Shown: piece by piece, positions 18,235 to 27,627 of the stretch
How the letters are laid out: every line of letters begins with the position of its first letter
Numbering within the stretch: the first letter of the stretch is position 1
Origin: Bradyrhizobium manausense
GTDB lineage: Bacteria > Pseudomonadota > Alphaproteobacteria > Rhizobiales > Xanthobacteraceae
DNA length: 42,607 nt
Direction of reading: 5' to 3'
Assembly (NCBI RefSeq): GCF_001440035.1
Contig: NZ_LJYG01000083.1
Span: 38,003 to 80,609, forward strand
Translations under genes and position numbers: made by a program
Notes under the pieces: generated by a model
Database searches by the model: none
Seen by the model: the letters and a program-made list of their open reading frames with translations, nothing else
Told to the model about the DNA's origin: nothing

Positions 18235-20187
18235 CTACTGCTGCGTACCGCCCAGCAGCGGCGGCAGCAATCCGCGCGTGACACCCGGCGGCACCGCGTC
18301 CAGGCCAAGCACGGCGCTTGCGGCGGGCAGCGTGGCATCCGCCATCGCGGCGTGGCCTTCGGCGCTCGGATGCACGGCGCCGCCGTAAACCGCCGAGAGC
18401 ACGCCCCAGGTCGCGTCGTGGATGTCATTCGGCTGGCTCGCCGCCGGCAATCCTTGCGGATAGGTCATCGCTGCGAAATAGCTGTCATTGGCATCGCGGA
18501 TCCAGCGGGCGCGCGGTAGATAGGCGCGATACTCCGAGGCGCCGCGGCCGCACAGCATCGGCTGGCTCGCCGCCGACACGATGTCCGGATTGAAGCTCTG
18601 TCCGTTCTCGGCAAAACAGGTGCGGTCGAATTCGGGATCGCCTCCGGCATGCGCGCAGAAGCCGTGATCGGCAAACGCGGCCTGGTGGGAATCGACAAAG
18701 GTCATGCGGTCGGCCTCGGGATCGCGGCACAGCGCACCCTGCGTGCAGGTGGCCAGCCCCTTCAACTGCGGCAGGAACTCGGTGTCGACGAAGGTCGAGA
18801 CGCGGGCGAGGCGCTGCGGATCGGCGCTGAAAGCGGGGTGGATGTCGAAGCCGCTGCGGCCGCCGCGACAGGGCACGCCGCCGTCGGCGAGCGCCGGATT
18901 GGCGTAGGAGACATAGACCACGTGCGAGAGATCGCCGCCGAGCAGCGGCTTCAGCGCCTCGCGTAAGCGGACGAAATTCTGCGGCAGCTCGCGCTGGAGC
19001 GCGTCACGGGAATCGTCGACGCTCGCCATCACGCCGGAGCGGCGGAACAGGGCACGTTCGGTCGCGGTGTCGACGATGACGTCGGCGACCAGGCCGGAGA
19101 AGTAGACGTCGTTGGCGCCGATCGAGAGCAGCACCAGATCGAGATTGCGATCCGGCTGACGCTTCTTCGCGGCGGTCAGTGCCTCGCGCAATTCGGCGAC
19201 CTGCGCATTCACGCTGGTGTTGCAGACGCCGGACTTGCCGGGCGGGCACTCGCGGGCGCGCTGCGAGCCGAGCAGCCCGTCGCTGATGCTGGCGCCGGTG
19301 CAGGCGAGCGGCAGATAGGTGACGGCGATATGGGTGTAGCGCACCGCCAGCGCGAGCGCGGTGCGGGCCTGGTAGCTGTAGAGCGAGCGGTGGCACGGCG
19401 AGTTGAACCAGAGCGCGCCATAGCGCTGCCAGTTGGCGAGCGTATCCGGCGCCTCGCAGGCGCGTCCGCCCTTGAAGCCGGCGCGGCTCGGCCGGTAATA
19501 CTGTCCGCCGCCGGTGCCGAGATAGGAGCGGAAGCAGAAGCCCTCGTCCGACAGCGCCAGCGCCCGGTCCGGATTGCCCTCGCCGGAGGCGATGCTGTCG
19601 CCAAGGCCGGCGATGAAGATGTCGCGGACCTGGATCTCGGTCTGAAGGCGCCGGGTCGGATCGGAGCCGGAAGAGACGTCGACGGTTGCGACCGTCTGCT
19701 TGCCGTAGCGGACCCGCAGATTGACCGGTTCGGCGCAGTCGAAGGTGGAGGATTGCGGCCCGTCACCGTCGTCGAACGACCAGGCGCAGGTGGCGCCGAC
19801 CGGCACCGCGCCGGCCAGGCGCACGGTGATGGGGTGGTCGACCGGGGTGAGGTAGTTCTCTTTGACGTTGTCACGGGTGCAGGGCTGGTTGACCCGGCCC
19901 TGCAGATCGATGCAGAGCCGATTGACCATGTTGCGGGCCCAGCCACGGCCTTCGCTTTGCAGCTCCAGCGACTGCTCGGCGGCGAGAATGCTGCGGTTAC
20001 GAGCATTTTCGACATGCAGCAGGAAGTCGCGTTCCTCGCGGAACAGTCGGAAGCGGTTGCGGACCTCCCAATTGATCTGCATGGCGCCGGCATCCTGCGC
20101 GAGGACGCGCTGAAGCGGCAGAACGGTGAGGAGCCCGGCCAAAAGCAGGGCACCCGCAAGGAAACGGCGAGGGGAAACTGGGATCAT
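18235..20187 (-). CDS. Secreted SGNH/GDSL-type hydrolase
   Basis: About 650 residues with a signal peptide (FLAGALLLAGLLTVLPL, then VLAQ). An N-terminal region of about 170 residues follows with a PKD-like segment (TCAWSFDDGDG). The hydrolase domain has block I GLGDSIASGEGNP (Ser near 197), block III SIGANDVYFSG (near 360) and block V VHPSAEGHAAM (near 606), giving the Ser, Asn and His of the SGNH catalytic set. Many Cys residues suit a periplasmic or extracellular location. The family includes esterases, lipases and carbohydrate deacetylases; the substrate cannot be told. The ATG at 20187 was chosen over the upstream TTG at 20208 since the signal peptide begins there. Confidence 0.88.
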   Translation of the reverse strand: MIPVSPRRFLAGALLLAGLLTVLPLQRVLAQDAGAMQINWEVRNRFRLFREERDFLLHVENARNRSILAAEQSLELQSEGRGWARNMVNRLCIDLQGRVNQPCTRDNVKENYLTPVDHPITVRLAGAVPVGATCAWSFDDGDGPQSSTFDCAEPVNLRVRYGKQTVATVDVSSGSDPTRRLQTEIQVRDIFIAGLGDSIASGEGNPDRALALSDEGFCFRSYLGTGGGQYYRPSRAGFKGGRACEAPDTLANWQRYGALWFNSPCHRSLYSYQARTALALAVRYTHIAVTYLPLACTGASISDGLLGSQRARECPPGKSGVCNTSVNAQVAELREALTAAKKRQPDRNLDLVLLSIGANDVYFSGLVADVIVDTATERALFRRSGVMASVDDSRDALQRELPQNFVRLREALKPLLGGDLSHVVYVSYANPALADGGVPCRGGRSGFDIHPAFSADPQRLARVSTFVDTEFLPQLKGLATCTQGALCRDPEADRMTFVDSHQAAFADHGFCAHAGGDPEFDRTCFAENGQSFNPDIVSAASQPMLCGRGASEYRAYLPRARWIRDANDSYFAAMTYPQGLPAASQPNDIHDATWGVLSAVYGGAVHPSAEGHAAMADATLPAASAVLGLDAVPPGVTRGLLPPLLGGTQQ

Positions 20188-20298
20188 GGCCCGCGTCTTC
20201 AACGGCAAAGTTGAGGCGGAAATAAGAGAGCATAGCCCCTGGCCTGCAATCCTCTCGCTGTGGCCTTTGCGGGCTTCCGGCGCGGCCGCTGGCCGACT

Positions 20299-21381
20299 TT
20301 ACCGTTTGCTGGCCTGGCGCACCAACCGTTCGCGCTCCATCGGCGTCACCTCCTTGGGCAGGTTGGCCTGCGCGCAAGCTTCCGCCAGTCGTCGCCGTTC
20401 CTGCCAGGGCCGCACCACGTTCATCCAGAGCTCCCTTGTGCCCATAATGGAAATGGCGAGACCGAACGGAATCACGAAATAGAGGATACGGAAGACCAAC
20501 AGGGTCGCGAGCAGTTGCTCGCGGCCGAATTCGGGCAGCGCCACCAGCATGGCGGCGTCGAACACGCCGATCGAGCCGGGTGCGTGGCTGGCGAAGCCCA
20601 GCAGCGTCGCCAGGATAAACACCACCGCAAGCGACAGGAAGTCGATCGGCGGATCAGCCGGAATCAGCAGGTACATCGCGAAGGCACAGAAGCCGAGATC
20701 GACCACGCCGATCAGGATCTGGACCAGCGTCAGCGGCGCCGACGGCAGCACCACCTTCCAGCCCTTCTGGCCGAGTTCGCGGCGTTTCTCGCCCACGCTG
20801 AGCCAGATCAGATAGGCGGCGATCGAGGCGAGGCCGCCGCACGCGATCAGCCGGTTGATCGACGATGGCAGCTGGTCCATGTAGGACGCCGCATCCGGAT
20901 GGATGGCCATGCCGATCGACAGCACAAAAATGTTACCGAGCCAGAAGGTCAGGCCGGAGAGGAAGCAGATCTTGGCGACGTCGATCGCGTTCAGCCCGTA
21001 ATCCGAATAAATTCGGAAGCGGATCGCACCGCCGGTAAATACCGTGGCACCGATGTTGTGGCCGATCGAATAGGACGTAAAGCTCGACAGCGCTGCGATG
21101 CGATACGGCACGTGTTTCTTGCCAATCGTTCGCAGTGCAAAAAAGTCGTAGAAGGTCAGCGTACAGAACGCGAAGAAAACGCAGATCGCGGCGAGCCCGA
21201 TATGTCCGCGGGGAATATCGGCCAATGCGGTCAGGATGACGCCGGTATCGATGCCCTTGAGGGTCCGCACGAGCGTCGTAACCGCGAAGGCGATGATCAT
21301 CACGCTCGCGGCAACCCCCAGCCGTCGCCAGCCGATCCATCTCTTGAAGCCGCGTTTCAGCGCGGGCAGCAGTCCGTGCAT
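20299..21381 (-). CDS. Lysylphosphatidylglycerol-synthase-type transmembrane protein (YbhN/UPF0104)
   Basis: 360 residues with about eight hydrophobic segments. The family pattern SSFTSYSIGHNIGATVFTGG (split: SSFTSYSIGHN, IGATVFTGG), GLTFWLGN and the late LGFASHAPGSIGVFDA match the membrane domain of MprF/YbhN proteins. The cytoplasmic aminoacyl-transferase domain of full MprF is absent. Stand-alone members are thought to act as lipid flippases or membrane permeases, but the activity here is not known. The start at 21381 follows GGGAGG. The C-terminus is basic (RRRLAEACAQAN...RQASKR). It shares its strand with the SGNH hydrolase, 111 bp apart; a lipid-related pairing is only a guess. Confidence 0.88.
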   Translation of the reverse strand: MHGLLPALKRGFKRWIGWRRLGVAASVMIIAFAVTTLVRTLKGIDTGVILTALADIPRGHIGLAAICVFFAFCTLTFYDFFALRTIGKKHVPYRIAALSSFTSYSIGHNIGATVFTGGAIRFRIYSDYGLNAIDVAKICFLSGLTFWLGNIFVLSIGMAIHPDAASYMDQLPSSINRLIACGGLASIAAYLIWLSVGEKRRELGQKGWKVVLPSAPLTLVQILIGVVDLGFCAFAMYLLIPADPPIDFLSLAVVFILATLLGFASHAPGSIGVFDAAMLVALPEFGREQLLATLLVFRILYFVIPFGLAISIMGTRELWMNVVRPWQERRRLAEACAQANLPKEVTPMERERLVRQASKR

Positions 21382-21806
21382 TCATCCTCCCGGCGGGGGG
21401 CAAGGCCGGCCGGGCCAGACATTGGCCGGTCGGTTGCGATCACTTGCCCGAGGCGGGCGTGGATCACTAGGCATGATGTAGCCCATTTAAGGCAAAAACA
21501 CCGACTTGTGCAGCCCTTGACAACAACAGGTTCTGGGCCGGACCCGCCGTTTTGTCATACGTGGTTCACATGGCCGGCGCGTTAGGCATATGAGTCGAGG
21601 GCCACGCCTCGACTGCGCCCGTGTTTGCAAATGGTCTCAAATCCTGCGCTCGCAAGCATTGTTCCGGCGCAAACGACGCAGACTTTTTTGGAACGACGGC
21701 GCTGCGCACCGGTTAGGGCTCCATCAGCAATCGAACACGGCGAAATCGCGGCTTTTGTTCAAGCCGACGCTGTCGTGTTCCCCAAGACTTCTCGAGGATT
21801 GGAACG
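21382..21806. other. Divergent intergenic region, YbhN-like gene / DUF892 gene
   Basis: 425 bp without a convincing gene. It holds a small hairpin (GCCCG-agg-CGGGC near 21450), a TTGACA at 21517-21522 with no good -10, and the GGAAC-type promoter described separately. An open frame at 21590-21922 lacks coding character and overlaps the DUF892 gene in another frame. Confidence 0.6.
21690..21714 (+). promoter_or_regulatory. Candidate EcfG (general stress) promoter
   Basis: GGAAC (21690-21694), sixteen bases, then GGTT (21711-21714) match the alphaproteobacterial general-stress sigma consensus GGAAC-N16/17-CGTT at all but one base. It lies about 93 bp before the DUF892 gene, a family often under general stress control. 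The motif is short, so chance is possible. Confidence 0.45.
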
Positions 21807-22313
21807 ATGGGACTGTTCACCAAAGACATCAAGACCATGAACGACCTGTTCGTGCATCAGCTGCAGGACATCTATTACGCCGAGCAGCAACTCACCAAAG
21901 CGCTGCCGAAAATGGCAGATAAGGCCACAGATCCGCAGCTGAAGCAGGGCTTTTTGACGCACCTTGAAGAAACCAGGCAGCACGTCACACGGCTCGAGGA
22001 AGTGTTCAAGATGCACGGCGTTTCGGTGAAGGCGGTCGATTGCCCGGCCATCGACGGCATCATCGAAGAGGCGGAGGAAACCGCGGGCGAGGTCGCCGAC
22101 AAGGCGGTGCTCGATGCGGCTCTGATCAACGCGGCACAAGCCGCCGAGCATTACGAGATCGTCCGCTATGGCAGTTTGATCGCCTGGGCCAAGCAGCTCG
22201 GCCGCAGTGACTGCGCCGCCGTGCTTGCCAAGACGCTCGAGGAAGAGAAGGCAACCGACAAAAAGTTGACCACGCTGGCCGAGAGCAAGGTGAACTTGCG
22301 AGCGGCGAGCTAA
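21807..22313 (+). CDS. DUF892 (YciE/YciF) ferritin-like protein
   Basis: 168 residues predicted to be all-helical. The family features are FVHQLQDIYYAEQQL, ALPKMADKAT, LTHLEETRQHVTRLEEVF, AAEHYEIVRYG and LAKTLEEEKATDKKLT. The Glu/His residues spread over four helices resemble a ferritin-like di-iron bundle, and the family is linked to stress responses and iron handling. It is cytoplasmic. GATTGGAACG precedes the ATG. The gene ends in a strong terminator at 22332 and has a possible EcfG promoter upstream, so it is probably a single-gene stress unit. Confidence 0.93.
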   Translation: MGLFTKDIKTMNDLFVHQLQDIYYAEQQLTKALPKMADKATDPQLKQGFLTHLEETRQHVTRLEEVFKMHGVSVKAVDCPAIDGIIEEAEETAGEVADKAVLDAALINAAQAAEHYEIVRYGSLIAWAKQLGRSDCAAVLAKTLEEEKATDKKLTTLAESKVNLRAAS

Positions 22314-22331
22314 GCCGGAGTAGCCCTCAAG

Positions 22332-22360
22332 AGCGCCGCGCGGTTCTCCCGCGCGGCGCT
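22332..22360 (+). terminator. Strong hairpin terminator after the DUF892 gene
   Basis: AGCGCCGCGCGG (22332-22343) pairs perfectly with CCGCGCGGCGCT (22349-22360) around a five-base loop, then TGCGTTT. The 12-bp GC stem begins 18 bp after the stop; the T run is modest. Confidence 0.8.
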
Positions 22361-22452
22361 TGCGTTTCGGGTGTACATCATTCGGTCGTTGTCGAAACAT
22401 GACAACGGAGCGCGGCGTAGAGTTCGCATGGGGCTGCAACCGAGATGGCAGC

Positions 22453-23868
22453 ATGCGAGCCAACACCGTCAAACATGAAACCTTCGACGCGGGTGGTGCC
22501 CCGCGCACCGCATCGCGCCTTGCAACCTCGCTGACGCTGGCTGCGATGAGCCTCGGCTATGGCGTCGTGCAGCTCGACGTCACCATCGTCAACACGGCGC
22601 TCGACGCCATGGGCAAGACGCTCGGCGGCGGCGTCGCGGAGCTGCAATGGGTGGTCAGCGCCTACACCATCGCTTTTGCCGCCTTCATCCTGACATCAGG
22701 CGCACTCGGCGATCGCATCGGCGCCAAGCGCATCTTCATGGCGGGGTTCGCGATCTTCACGGCCGCTTCGCTGGCCTGTGCGCTGTCGCCCAACGCCATC
22801 GTGCTGATCGGCGCGCGACTGGTGCAGGGACTGGCGGCGGCGATCCTGGTGCCGAATTCGCTGGCGCTGCTCAATCACGCTTACACGGACGATCTTGCGC
22901 GCGGTCGGGCCGTTGCGGTCTGGGCGGCAGGTGCGAGCCTGGCGCTGACGGCCGGTCCCTTCGTCGGTGGCGCGCTGATCACGCTGGTCGGGTGGCGCGC
23001 GATCTTCCTCGTCAATCTGCCGATCGGCCTTGCAGGCCTGTGGCTGAGCTGGCGCTATGCCACCGAGACCACGCGCGCGCGCTCACGCGAGATCGATCTA
23101 CCCGGTCAGCTTGCTGCGATCGGAGCCTTGGGCGCGCTCGCCGGTGCAATCATCGAAGCTGGCGCGCTTGGATGGGGCCATCCGGCGGTGATCGCCGCCT
23201 TCGTCACTTCCGCCGTCCTCGCAGCGCTATTTGTCTGGCGCGAGGCCAGCACCGAGCAGCCAATGCTGCCACTGTCTCTGTTCAGTCATCGGCTGTTTAG
23301 CCTGACCACGATCGTTGGCCTGCTCGTCAACGTCGCGATCTATGGTCTGATCTTCGTGCTGAGCCTCTACTTCCAGCGCATCAACGGTCTATCGGCCTGG
23401 TGGACCGGGCTCGCCTTCGTGCCGATGATGGGAGCGGTGCTCCCGGTCAATCTGCTGGCGCCGCGCCTGGCCGAACGTATCGGCCCGTGCCCGACCATCG
23501 TGGCAGGTGCCTGCATCTCTGCGCTCGGCTGTCTTGGCCTGGTTTGGATCGAGGCCGGAACGAGCTACCCTGCGATCTTTGTGCAGATGATCGCGATCAG
23601 CGGCGGGCTTGGCCTCCTGGTGCCGCCGCTGACCTCGAGCTCGCTCGGCAGCGTCGAGAAGGCGCGCTCGGGTGTCGCTGCGGGCGTCCTCAACGCGACA
23701 CGGCAAACCGGCAGCGTCCTTGGCGTTGCGCTGTTCGGCTCGCTGGTGGCATCCGATCGCGCGTTCATGACCGGCCTTCACCAATCGCTAATCATATCGG
23801 CTGCGGTGCTGCTGCTGGCCGCCTACGTGATCGGCCTTGGCGTCATCGCGCAGGAGCAGGAAATGTGA
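22453..23868 (+). CDS. MFS drug exporter, DHA2 (EmrB/QacA) family
   Basis: About 471 residues with roughly 14 hydrophobic segments, the number typical of DHA2 proton antiporters. TM1 contains LDVTIVNTALDAM (the family D1 motif), followed by LQWVVSAYTIAFA, SGALGDRIGAKR (motif A) and LVQGLAAAILVPNSLALL. Motif C is seen as AAGASLALTAGPFVGGAL. It should expel a hydrophobic toxic compound; the substrate is unknown. Three ATGs are possible (22360, 22399, 22453). None has a good ribosome site; I chose 22453 because it leaves a normal short cytoplasmic lead before TM1. No emrA-type partner or regulator is adjacent. Confidence 0.87.
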   Translation: MRANTVKHETFDAGGAPRTASRLATSLTLAAMSLGYGVVQLDVTIVNTALDAMGKTLGGGVAELQWVVSAYTIAFAAFILTSGALGDRIGAKRIFMAGFAIFTAASLACALSPNAIVLIGARLVQGLAAAILVPNSLALLNHAYTDDLARGRAVAVWAAGASLALTAGPFVGGALITLVGWRAIFLVNLPIGLAGLWLSWRYATETTRARSREIDLPGQLAAIGALGALAGAIIEAGALGWGHPAVIAAFVTSAVLAALFVWREASTEQPMLPLSLFSHRLFSLTTIVGLLVNVAIYGLIFVLSLYFQRINGLSAWWTGLAFVPMMGAVLPVNLLAPRLAERIGPCPTIVAGACISALGCLGLVWIEAGTSYPAIFVQMIAISGGLGLLVPPLTSSSLGSVEKARSGVAAGVLNATRQTGSVLGVALFGSLVASDRAFMTGLHQSLIISAAVLLLAAYVIGLGVIAQEQEM

Positions 23869-23973
23869 GGGGCCACACACATTCTCTATTCACCAATCCG
23901 GCAACCGGCGCCGCGCCGGTTACCGACTGTCCATCTCTGCCGGCTGTAGTGCCTGATGGAACAGGGGCCGGCG

Positions 23974-26374
23974 ATGTATCAAGTTCTGTTTTGTCTCACG
24001 GACCAGCATGATTGGCGTCTGGTCGCACTCGGCGGCGCCGTGTGCCTGCTGGCAAGCGCGGCGGCAATCAGTCTTTTTCATCGGGCGCGAGCGGCGAATG
24101 GCGGTGCCCGCCTCGTGTGGATCACGCTCGATGCTGTCGTGACGGGTGTTGCGGCATCTGGGCAACCCATTTCATCGCGATGCAGGCCTACGGGCCCGGC
24201 GCCGGTGGCGCCTACAACATCCCCGTGACGATCCTTTCGCTGATCTTTGCGATTGCGGTCACCTTCATCGGTCTCAGTATTTCGGTTTCGACGAGGCGCG
24301 GCGCTCTGGTCGCGCTTGGTGGCGCTGTCGTGGGTGGCGGCGTGGCAGCCATGCATTACACCGGCATGATGGCGTTCGAGATTCCTGCCCATGTCGGTTG
24401 GACCGCCGGCACCGTCGCGGTATCGATTCTGCTGGGCATTGTCCTTGGATCGTCCGCCCTGTTCGTCGCGGGGCGGAGCGACAGCCTGTCCAACGCGTTG
24501 GGCGCCACGATCCTGCTCACCGCTGCCATCGTCTCACACCATTTCACCGCGATGGGCGCACTGCAGTTGACGCCGATCCGACGCTTACAATCAGCGGCCT
24601 TGCGATCCCGCCGGCGTCGTTGTCCATCATGACCGCCAGCGCGGCCGTTGCCATCATCGCTATCGCGCTCACGGCCGCCGTGCTCGACCGTCGCGCCAAG
24701 GGCGAGATCGGGCGCCAGCAGATCGTGCTCGACACGGCTCTCGAGAACATGTCGCAGGGCCTGTGCATGTTCGATGCCGAAGGCAAGATCATCCTGTTCA
24801 ACGAACGTTACGCGGCGATGCTCCGCCGCTCCGACATGCAGCTGACCGGCCGCCTCCTGCTCGATATTCTCCGCGAGGAGGCGGCCAAGGGCCAGTGGAA
24901 CGGTGATGCCGAACAATTCTTCGCGCGCCTCGTCGAGGATGCCCGGGAGGGACGGACAACGACGGATGTCGTTCGCCGGTTCGAGCGCTCGATCCGCGTC
25001 GTCAACCAGCCGATGCGGGGCGGCGGTTGGGTCGCAACCTTCGAGGACATCACCGAATGGCTGGACGCGCAGGCCAAGATCTCGCACATGGCGCGCCATG
25101 ACGCGCTGACCAATCTGGCGAACCGCGTGCTGTTCCACGAGCAGCTCGAGCAGGGACTGCGCCGGGCGGCAGCGAACGACCAGCTCGCGGTGTTCTGTCT
25201 CGACCTCGATCACTTCAAGGATATCAACGATTCGCTCGGCCATCCCATTGGCGATGCGCTGCTGAAGCAAGTCGGCCAAAGGCTGAAGGCGACGGTCGGC
25301 GAGCACGACACCGTGGCCCGTCTCGGTGGCGACGAGTTCGCCGTGGTCCAGATCGGCCGATCGGAGGAGGCTGCAGCGCGGGCGCTCGCAAGACGCATCG
25401 TCGAGGTGATCTCCGCGCCCTACGAGATCGCGGACCATCAGATCGTGATCGGCGTCTCGATCGGCATCTCATTGTCGCCGCAGGACGGCAGCAATCCGGA
25501 TGAGCTGCTGAAAAACGCCGACCTGGCGCTGTATCGCGCCAAGGCCGACGGCCGCGGCACCTATCGCTTCTTCGAAACCGGCATGGATGCGCGCGCGCAG
25601 GCCCGGCGCCTGCTGGACATGGATATGCGCGCGGCGCTGCAGCGCGATGAGTTCCAGCCGTATTATCAGCCGATCCGCGACGTCGTCAGCGATCGCGTTG
25701 TCGCCTTCGAAGCGCTGTTGCGCTGGAATCATCCGGAGCGCGGCCTGATCTCGCCCATCAACTTCATTCCGCTCGCGGAGGAGACCGGCCTCATCGTCCA
25801 GCTCGGCGAGCTCGTGCTGCACCGTGCCTGTGCGGATGCCGCGACCTGGCCGGATGATATCGGCGTCGCCGTCAATTTGTCGCCGGTCCAGTTCAAGAGT
25901 CCGAACCTGATTGCATCGGTGACGGAGGCGCTGAGGAATTCGGGGCTCGCAGCGCGTCGCCTCGAGCTCGAGATCACCGAATCCGTACTGCTCCAGAACA
26001 GCGAGGCGACGCTGACCACGCTGCACGATTTGCGCGCCATGGGCGTGCGGATCTCGCTCGACGATTTCGGCACGGGCTATTCCTCGCTGAGCTATTTGCG
26101 CAGCTTTCCCTTCGACAAGATCAAGATCGACCGCTCCTTCGTGTCCGAGCTTGCCACGCGCGAGGATTCCGTCGCGATCATCCGCGCCGTCACCGGCCTT
26201 GGCCGCAGCCTCGGCATCGTCACCACGGCGGAGGGGGTCGAAAACGACGCGCAGCTCGAGCTGCTCCGGCGCGAGGGCTGCACCCAGGCGCAGGGCTATC
26301 TGTTCAGCCAGCCGCGGCCCGCCTGCGAAGTCGGGATGATGCTGGATCGGCCGCGGCTGCGCGCTTCGGCTTAG
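23974..26374 (+). pseudogene. MHYT-PAS-GGDEF-EAL c-di-GMP protein, two frameshifts in the MHYT domain
   Basis: The protein must be read in three frames. It begins at 23974 (MYQVLFCLTDQHDWRLVALG, AGGGG-type site six bases upstream). It changes frame near 24150-24160, continues as GIWATHFIAMQAY and AAMHYTGMMAFE, and changes again near 24573-24577 (LQLTP to DPTLTI). From there one frame stays open to 26374. Each change equals one missing base. The remainder is intact: a PAS-like segment (ALENMSQGLCMFDAEGKI), GGDEF (ARLGGDEFAVV, no RxxD I-site before it), and EAL with FEALLRWNHP, VNLSPVQF, LEITES, DDFGTGYSSL, KIDRSFV and EGVEN. So the c-di-GMP synthase/esterase half could still be made from ATG 24629, without most of the sensor. 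Either sequence errors or a real loss explain it. Confidence 0.85.
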
Positions 26375-26814
26375 TTGGGCTTGCCGCCGCGCAGCGCGAA
26401 ATGCGCGCCGCAGAAGGCCATCACGGCACCGAGACACAGCGCCGCGAGGCCCGCGAGCACGCCGGAGACGGTCGGAAGCGGGCTCGGCGCCGAGGCCGCT
26501 TGCCCGGCGCCGGCGAGCAGCAGCACGCCGACCACGATCAGGAACTGGCGCATCCGCTGCGGGATCTGGCCGGAGACGGCGCTCTGCATCAACGTCGCCG
26601 TGAAATAGCCGCCGGAAAATCCGACCGTCGCGATCAGCCACCAGGCGATCGCAGCACCCGTCGGCATGAACTCGTGCGGATCGGGGCGCCAGAGGCCGCC
26701 GAGGTCGAGCCCGTAGCGCGCACCCAGCATGTGGACCGCGAGCGCAAGCAGTACGCCCGCGATGGCAGCAGCCCCGAGAATCAGGCGGCGCGGAAAATAG
26801 ATCGTCTCAGCCAT
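26371..26814 (-). CDS. Small membrane protein, unknown function
   Basis: 147 residues with about four hydrophobic segments (LILGAAAIAGVLLALAVHML; AWWLIATVGFSGGYF; FLIVVGVLLLAGAG; VLAGLAALCLGAVMAFCG). No family is recognised. Its stop overlaps the end of the convergent c-di-GMP gene by four bases. The start at 26814 (MAETIYFPRR) was chosen over the earlier codon at 26850 because the upstream residues look non-coding. It is divergent from the gene at 26874. Confidence 0.7.
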   Translation of the reverse strand: MAETIYFPRRLILGAAAIAGVLLALAVHMLGARYGLDLGGLWRPDPHEFMPTGAAIAWWLIATVGFSGGYFTATLMQSAVSGQIPQRMRQFLIVVGVLLLAGAGQAASAPSPLPTVSGVLAGLAALCLGAVMAFCGAHFALRGGKPN

Positions 26815-26873
26815 GCCTCGCTTGTAGGATGGGGAAGGGCGATCGTGCAAGCGGATCGCAGGCGGATCGGGTG

Positions 26874-27461
26874 ATGCAGATGTCGGACGGGCAGGGCGGA
26901 TCGGTCACGAGCTACGCCTACAAGGCGTCGCTGATCGGTTCGGCGCATCGCTTCGAGCTGACGGACGAAGGATTGTCCTGGCACATCGCCGGCCGCTCCG
27001 GCCTCTGGCGCTATGACGAGATCAGTGCCATCAGGCTGTCGTTCCGCCCGGTCTCGATGCAGCAGCACCGCTTTCGCGCCGATCTCAGCCATGCCAAGGG
27101 CGGTCGCATCGCGATCCTGTCGACGAGCTGGCAGACCGCGGCGCTGATGGCGCCGCAGGACAATGGCTTTCGCGACTTCATCGTCGCGCTGCACGCGCGG
27201 ATGGCGAAGGCCGGCAGCCGGGTCGAGCTGACCGCCGGCCTCGGCCGCAAGACCTATGCCGCCGTGCTGGCCTTCCTGGCGCTGCTGGCCCTGGCGATGG
27301 CCGGGCTGTTGATCCGCGCACTGCTGATCGGCGAGTTTGCCGGCGTGCTGTTCATCCTCGGCTTTGCGGCGCTGTTCGTCTGGCAGGTCGGCGGCTTCGT
27401 CCGGCGCAACCGGCCGCGCAGCTACAGTTTTGATCAACTGCCTCGCTCCTTGCTGCCCTAA
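26874..27461 (+). CDS. Membrane protein with PH-like N-terminal part, unknown function
   Basis: About 195 residues. The first 125 look soluble (FELTDEGLSWHIAGRSGLWR, RYDEISAIRLSF, LSTSWQTAALM), with a bacterial-PH-like flavour. Two adjacent hydrophobic segments follow (YAAVLAFLALLALAMAGLLI; FAGVLFILGFAALFVWQV), then a short basic tail. The start may be 26874 or 26880; upstream codons to 26829 overlap the divergent gene's leader. A hairpin starts in the stop codon. The function is unknown. Confidence 0.75.
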   Translation: MQMSDGQGGSVTSYAYKASLIGSAHRFELTDEGLSWHIAGRSGLWRYDEISAIRLSFRPVSMQQHRFRADLSHAKGGRIAILSTSWQTAALMAPQDNGFRDFIVALHARMAKAGSRVELTAGLGRKTYAAVLAFLALLALAMAGLLIRALLIGEFAGVLFILGFAALFVWQVGGFVRRNRPRSYSFDQLPRSLLP

Positions 27462-27499
27462 AGCGCGACGAGATTGGGTTGAATCGTCGTCGCGCTTTA
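27459..27499. repeat. Palindromic element / possible terminator
   Basis: TAAAGCGCGACGA (27459-27471) and TCGTCGCGCTTTA (27487-27499) are perfect 13-base inverted arms. GATT and AATC in the loop extend the stem with one bulged base. The first arm includes the stop codon of the gene at 26874-27461. Elements of this look are frequent in Bradyrhizobium intergenic DNA (recollection), so it is a repeat that may also act as a terminator. Confidence 0.8.
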
Positions 27500-27510
27500 G
27501 CTCTTTGTTT

Positions 27511-27559
27511 GAGCATGATCTTTCCGGAAAACCGCTTCACACTTTTCCGGATCATGCTC
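27511..27559. repeat. Dispersed palindromic repeat (copy 3, best preserved)
   Basis: GAGCATGATC opens the element and GATCATGCTC closes it. Inside, CCGGAAAA faces TTTTCCGG, and the left arm carries four extra bases (cttt). It stands 12 bp after the palindrome at 27459, so two repeat families are side by side before the YdcF-like gene. Confidence 0.9.
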
Positions 27560-27627
27560 TGACGTCTGCAATGCGCCGCAATCAAAATTGACTTCGCCGC
27601 CGCGCGCGCTTCCCGCATCGTGCCGCG

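Noticed and set aside
21517..21522. TTGACA as a sigma-70 -35 box for the DUF892 gene
   Set aside because: No acceptable -10 follows at 16-18 bp, and it lies about 290 bp from the gene.
21590..21922. 110-codon plus-strand frame across the DUF892 gene start
   Set aside because: It overlaps the well-supported DUF892 gene in another frame, has no ribosome site, and its sequence is Arg/Ser-rich without a domain.
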